Positions 62,464 to 64,000 of a stretch of 64,000 nt of DNA are shown in pieces. The translations under genes and the position numbers were made by a program. The DNA lies in assembly GCF_003610465.1 (NCBI RefSeq), contig NZ_RAQI01000003.1, forward strand, positions 460,954 to 524,953, given 5' to 3'. Below the pieces are notes generated by a model. The model was not told where the DNA came from. It ran no database searches and saw only the letters and a program-made list of their open reading frames with translations. The stretch's first letter is position 1. Every line of letters starts with the position of its first letter. This stretch comes from Xenorhabdus ehlersii (GTDB lineage Bacteria; Pseudomonadota; Gammaproteobacteria; Enterobacterales; Enterobacteriaceae).

Positions 62464-62488
62464 CTAAGTTAATTGTAATTAAGTTAAC

Positions 62489-64000
62489 CTATATTGATAT
62501 ATTGTCTTTAATTGACAATGTGTTAATTATTTCTGTACTAATAATGGAAACATGTTCAATAATATTTTCATGATAACAATTATCAATCAACTTAATTACT
62601 AATGGATTGGTTGCCCATTGTGAGATGTTGTTATCTGGTATTTTGGTTATCAATTGACTCATCGTAAGTCCTATTTCATCTTTATGATGTGGATTTGCTT
62701 GACCAGCTTTAAATAAAATGATGTTTGTATATGATAAATTACCGCTTAAATTACAGTTTGCTATTCCAGACTCAAACGGTATTGCTTCTAATACCTTATT
62801 GATATAATTTTCATTTGCTCCCATTTCCTGTAATTTTTTTATGACTTTACCATATGCATTTGATATATCTAGTTTATCCCTAAGTTCTTTTATCTGATTA
62901 TTATTGATTACGGTATCTAATAAATATAATTGAATCTCTTTTGCACCAAGTTGTTCCAATTGAAATGCAATCTCCATAGCTATCTGTCCTCCTAATGACC
63001 AGCCTAAAATACGAATAGGTTTGTCAATGGAGGTTTCGGTTAAGATTAATTTCATGTAGATCTGTGCTATCTGTTGTAATGAATCAATTTTATTCTCTGT
63101 AGAAAGATTGTAATTATCAATACCGATGCAGTTATACATATCAGATAAGGTATTTGCCAGAGGTTCATATACTTCACTACCGCAATTGACTGCATGGATC
63201 ATAAACAGTTTACTGGTTGCGGTTGATTTTGGTGTTAAAAAATTAAGTAAATTGGATTTAATGCTGCCTGACTCCAACCATTGGGATAACAAGGAAATAC
63301 ATTTGTAGCTAAATAAAATATTTAAAGGAATATCAACGTTTATTTCATTACGCATTGCTGTAGTTAATTTAATCGCCATTAGGGAATTACCACCAATGCG
63401 GAAGAAGTTATCTTCAATACCTACCCGTTTCAAACCTAATACTTCCTGCCAAATGGCACATAACTGGGTTTCTAACACATTGCGGGGCGCAATATAATTG
63501 TCCCGATTATCCCATATTGGCGTCGGCAGAGCGTGGCGATCCCGCTTGCCGTTAAGGGTTAACGGTACGGATTCAATGCGGGTAAAGTTGGCGGGTAACA
63601 TATATTCCGGCAAGCGGGACGATAAATATCTTATCAGGGCGTCATCGGACAACACACCATCAGTGACCAGATACGCGACCAGCACCTTATTGCCTTCATG
63701 CTCGTGGTCAATCACCACCGCCTGTTTGACTTGGGGGTGTGAAGTCAGGACGTTTTTCGATTTCTCCCATCTCAATACGGTAGCCACGGATTTTTAACCT
63801 GAAAGTCATTACGTCCCAGATATTCCAGCTCCCCATTTGGCAGCCAGCGGGACTAAGTCGCCGGTTTTGTACAGTCGGGTATAACCTTTGGCTTGGTCTT
63901 CTGCGGTGGCAAAGGGGATTCGGCACAAAACGCTCGGCAGTGAGTTCAGGCCGGTTTAAATACCCCCGTGCCAATCCGGCGCCACCGATATACAACTCAC
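62489..64000 (-). CDS. Nonribosomal peptide synthetase, last module (partial, several frame breaks)
   Basis: This is the 3' end of an NRPS gene that continues beyond the window. In order it encodes the end of an adenylation domain (LYIGGAGLARGYLNRPELTAERF, KIRGYRIEMGEIE, and the A10 motif LNGKRDRHALP with its lysine), a carrier domain (DNFFRIGGNSLMAIKL, phosphopantetheine Ser) and a type I thioesterase with nucleophile Ser in GWSLGGQ. The thioesterase marks the chain-release end of the assembly line. Between 63748 and 63917 the frame shifts four times, each explained by one extra base in a short homopolymer. The product and amino acid specificity cannot be read from this fragment. Confidence 0.85.

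Noticed and set aside
62361..62573. A 70-codon plus-strand ORF downstream of ttcA
   Set aside because: It runs through the NRPS terminator hairpin and into the antisense of the NRPS 3' end, and shows no family resemblance.

Overview
This window is chromosomal DNA of an enterobacterium. Most of it follows the gene order of the Escherichia coli aroH-ppsA, lpp-pykF, ribE-cfa, purR-sodB, slyA-tyrS, fabI-sap and psp-tyrR-tpx regions. The moderately AT-rich composition, the arn-nlpC-lplA and hmu blocks, a relic of the 'ATACCCAATAG...TTCAAGTTGCAGC' repeat common in insect-pathogenic Morganellaceae, and a nonribosomal peptide synthetase (NRPS) gene next to ttcA point to Xenorhabdus, or less likely Photorhabdus. 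The genus is an inference.

Layout. 1-5198: end of the lipid A aminoarabinose operon (arnA partial, D, T, E, F), then nlpC and lplA. 6952-8224: an AraC/MarA-like regulator and an unrecognised six-helix membrane protein. 8340-14171: a haem uptake operon (hemR-hmuSTUV) behind a Fur box. 14469-19103: aroH, ppsR and ppsA, with a Cra site in front of ppsA. 19203-19328: the sRNA RprA with an RcsB box. 19551-27736: ydiK, ydiJ-menI, ldtE, lpp and pykF. 28256-28443: two identical tRNA-Val(GAC) genes. 28604-38840: mdtK, ribE, cfa, punC/punR, purR, the micro-gene ynhF, sodB, grxD, rnt and gloA. 39083-46537: ydhL, slyA, slyB, anmK, pdxH, tyrS, pdxY and fabI. 46744-52121: sapABCDF. 52265-52381: a RyhB-type sRNA with two Fur boxes. 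52402-57514: pspF, pspABC, ycjX and ycjF with a sigma-54 promoter. 57643-61105: tyrR, tpx and zntB. 61158-61288: the sRNA FnrS with an FNR site. 61327-62220: ttcA. 62489-64000: the 3' end of an NRPS gene (adenylation, carrier and thioesterase domains).

The genes fall into a few themes: envelope defence against cationic peptides (arn, sap, psp, lpp, ldtE, slyA/slyB), iron and haem supply (hmu, RyhB, Fe-SOD), switching at phosphoenolpyruvate (ppsA/pykF with Cra sites, aroH), and cofactors (lplA, pdxH, pdxY, ribE, menI). Three well-known Hfq-class sRNAs lie in stretches without protein genes, each with its expected promoter-proximal regulator site.

The main oddity is a set of reading-frame breaks, all explained by one extra base in a homopolymer: tyrR (T8), the membrane protein at 7591 (T9), and four within about 170 bases at the right edge in the NRPS. 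The shared +1 pattern suggests sequence error, at least at the edge, although slippage or real mutation in tyrR cannot be excluded. I found no clearly new multi-gene system. The best leads are the frame breaks, a structured leader before slyA, the tandem repeat in the fabI leader and the unknown membrane protein.
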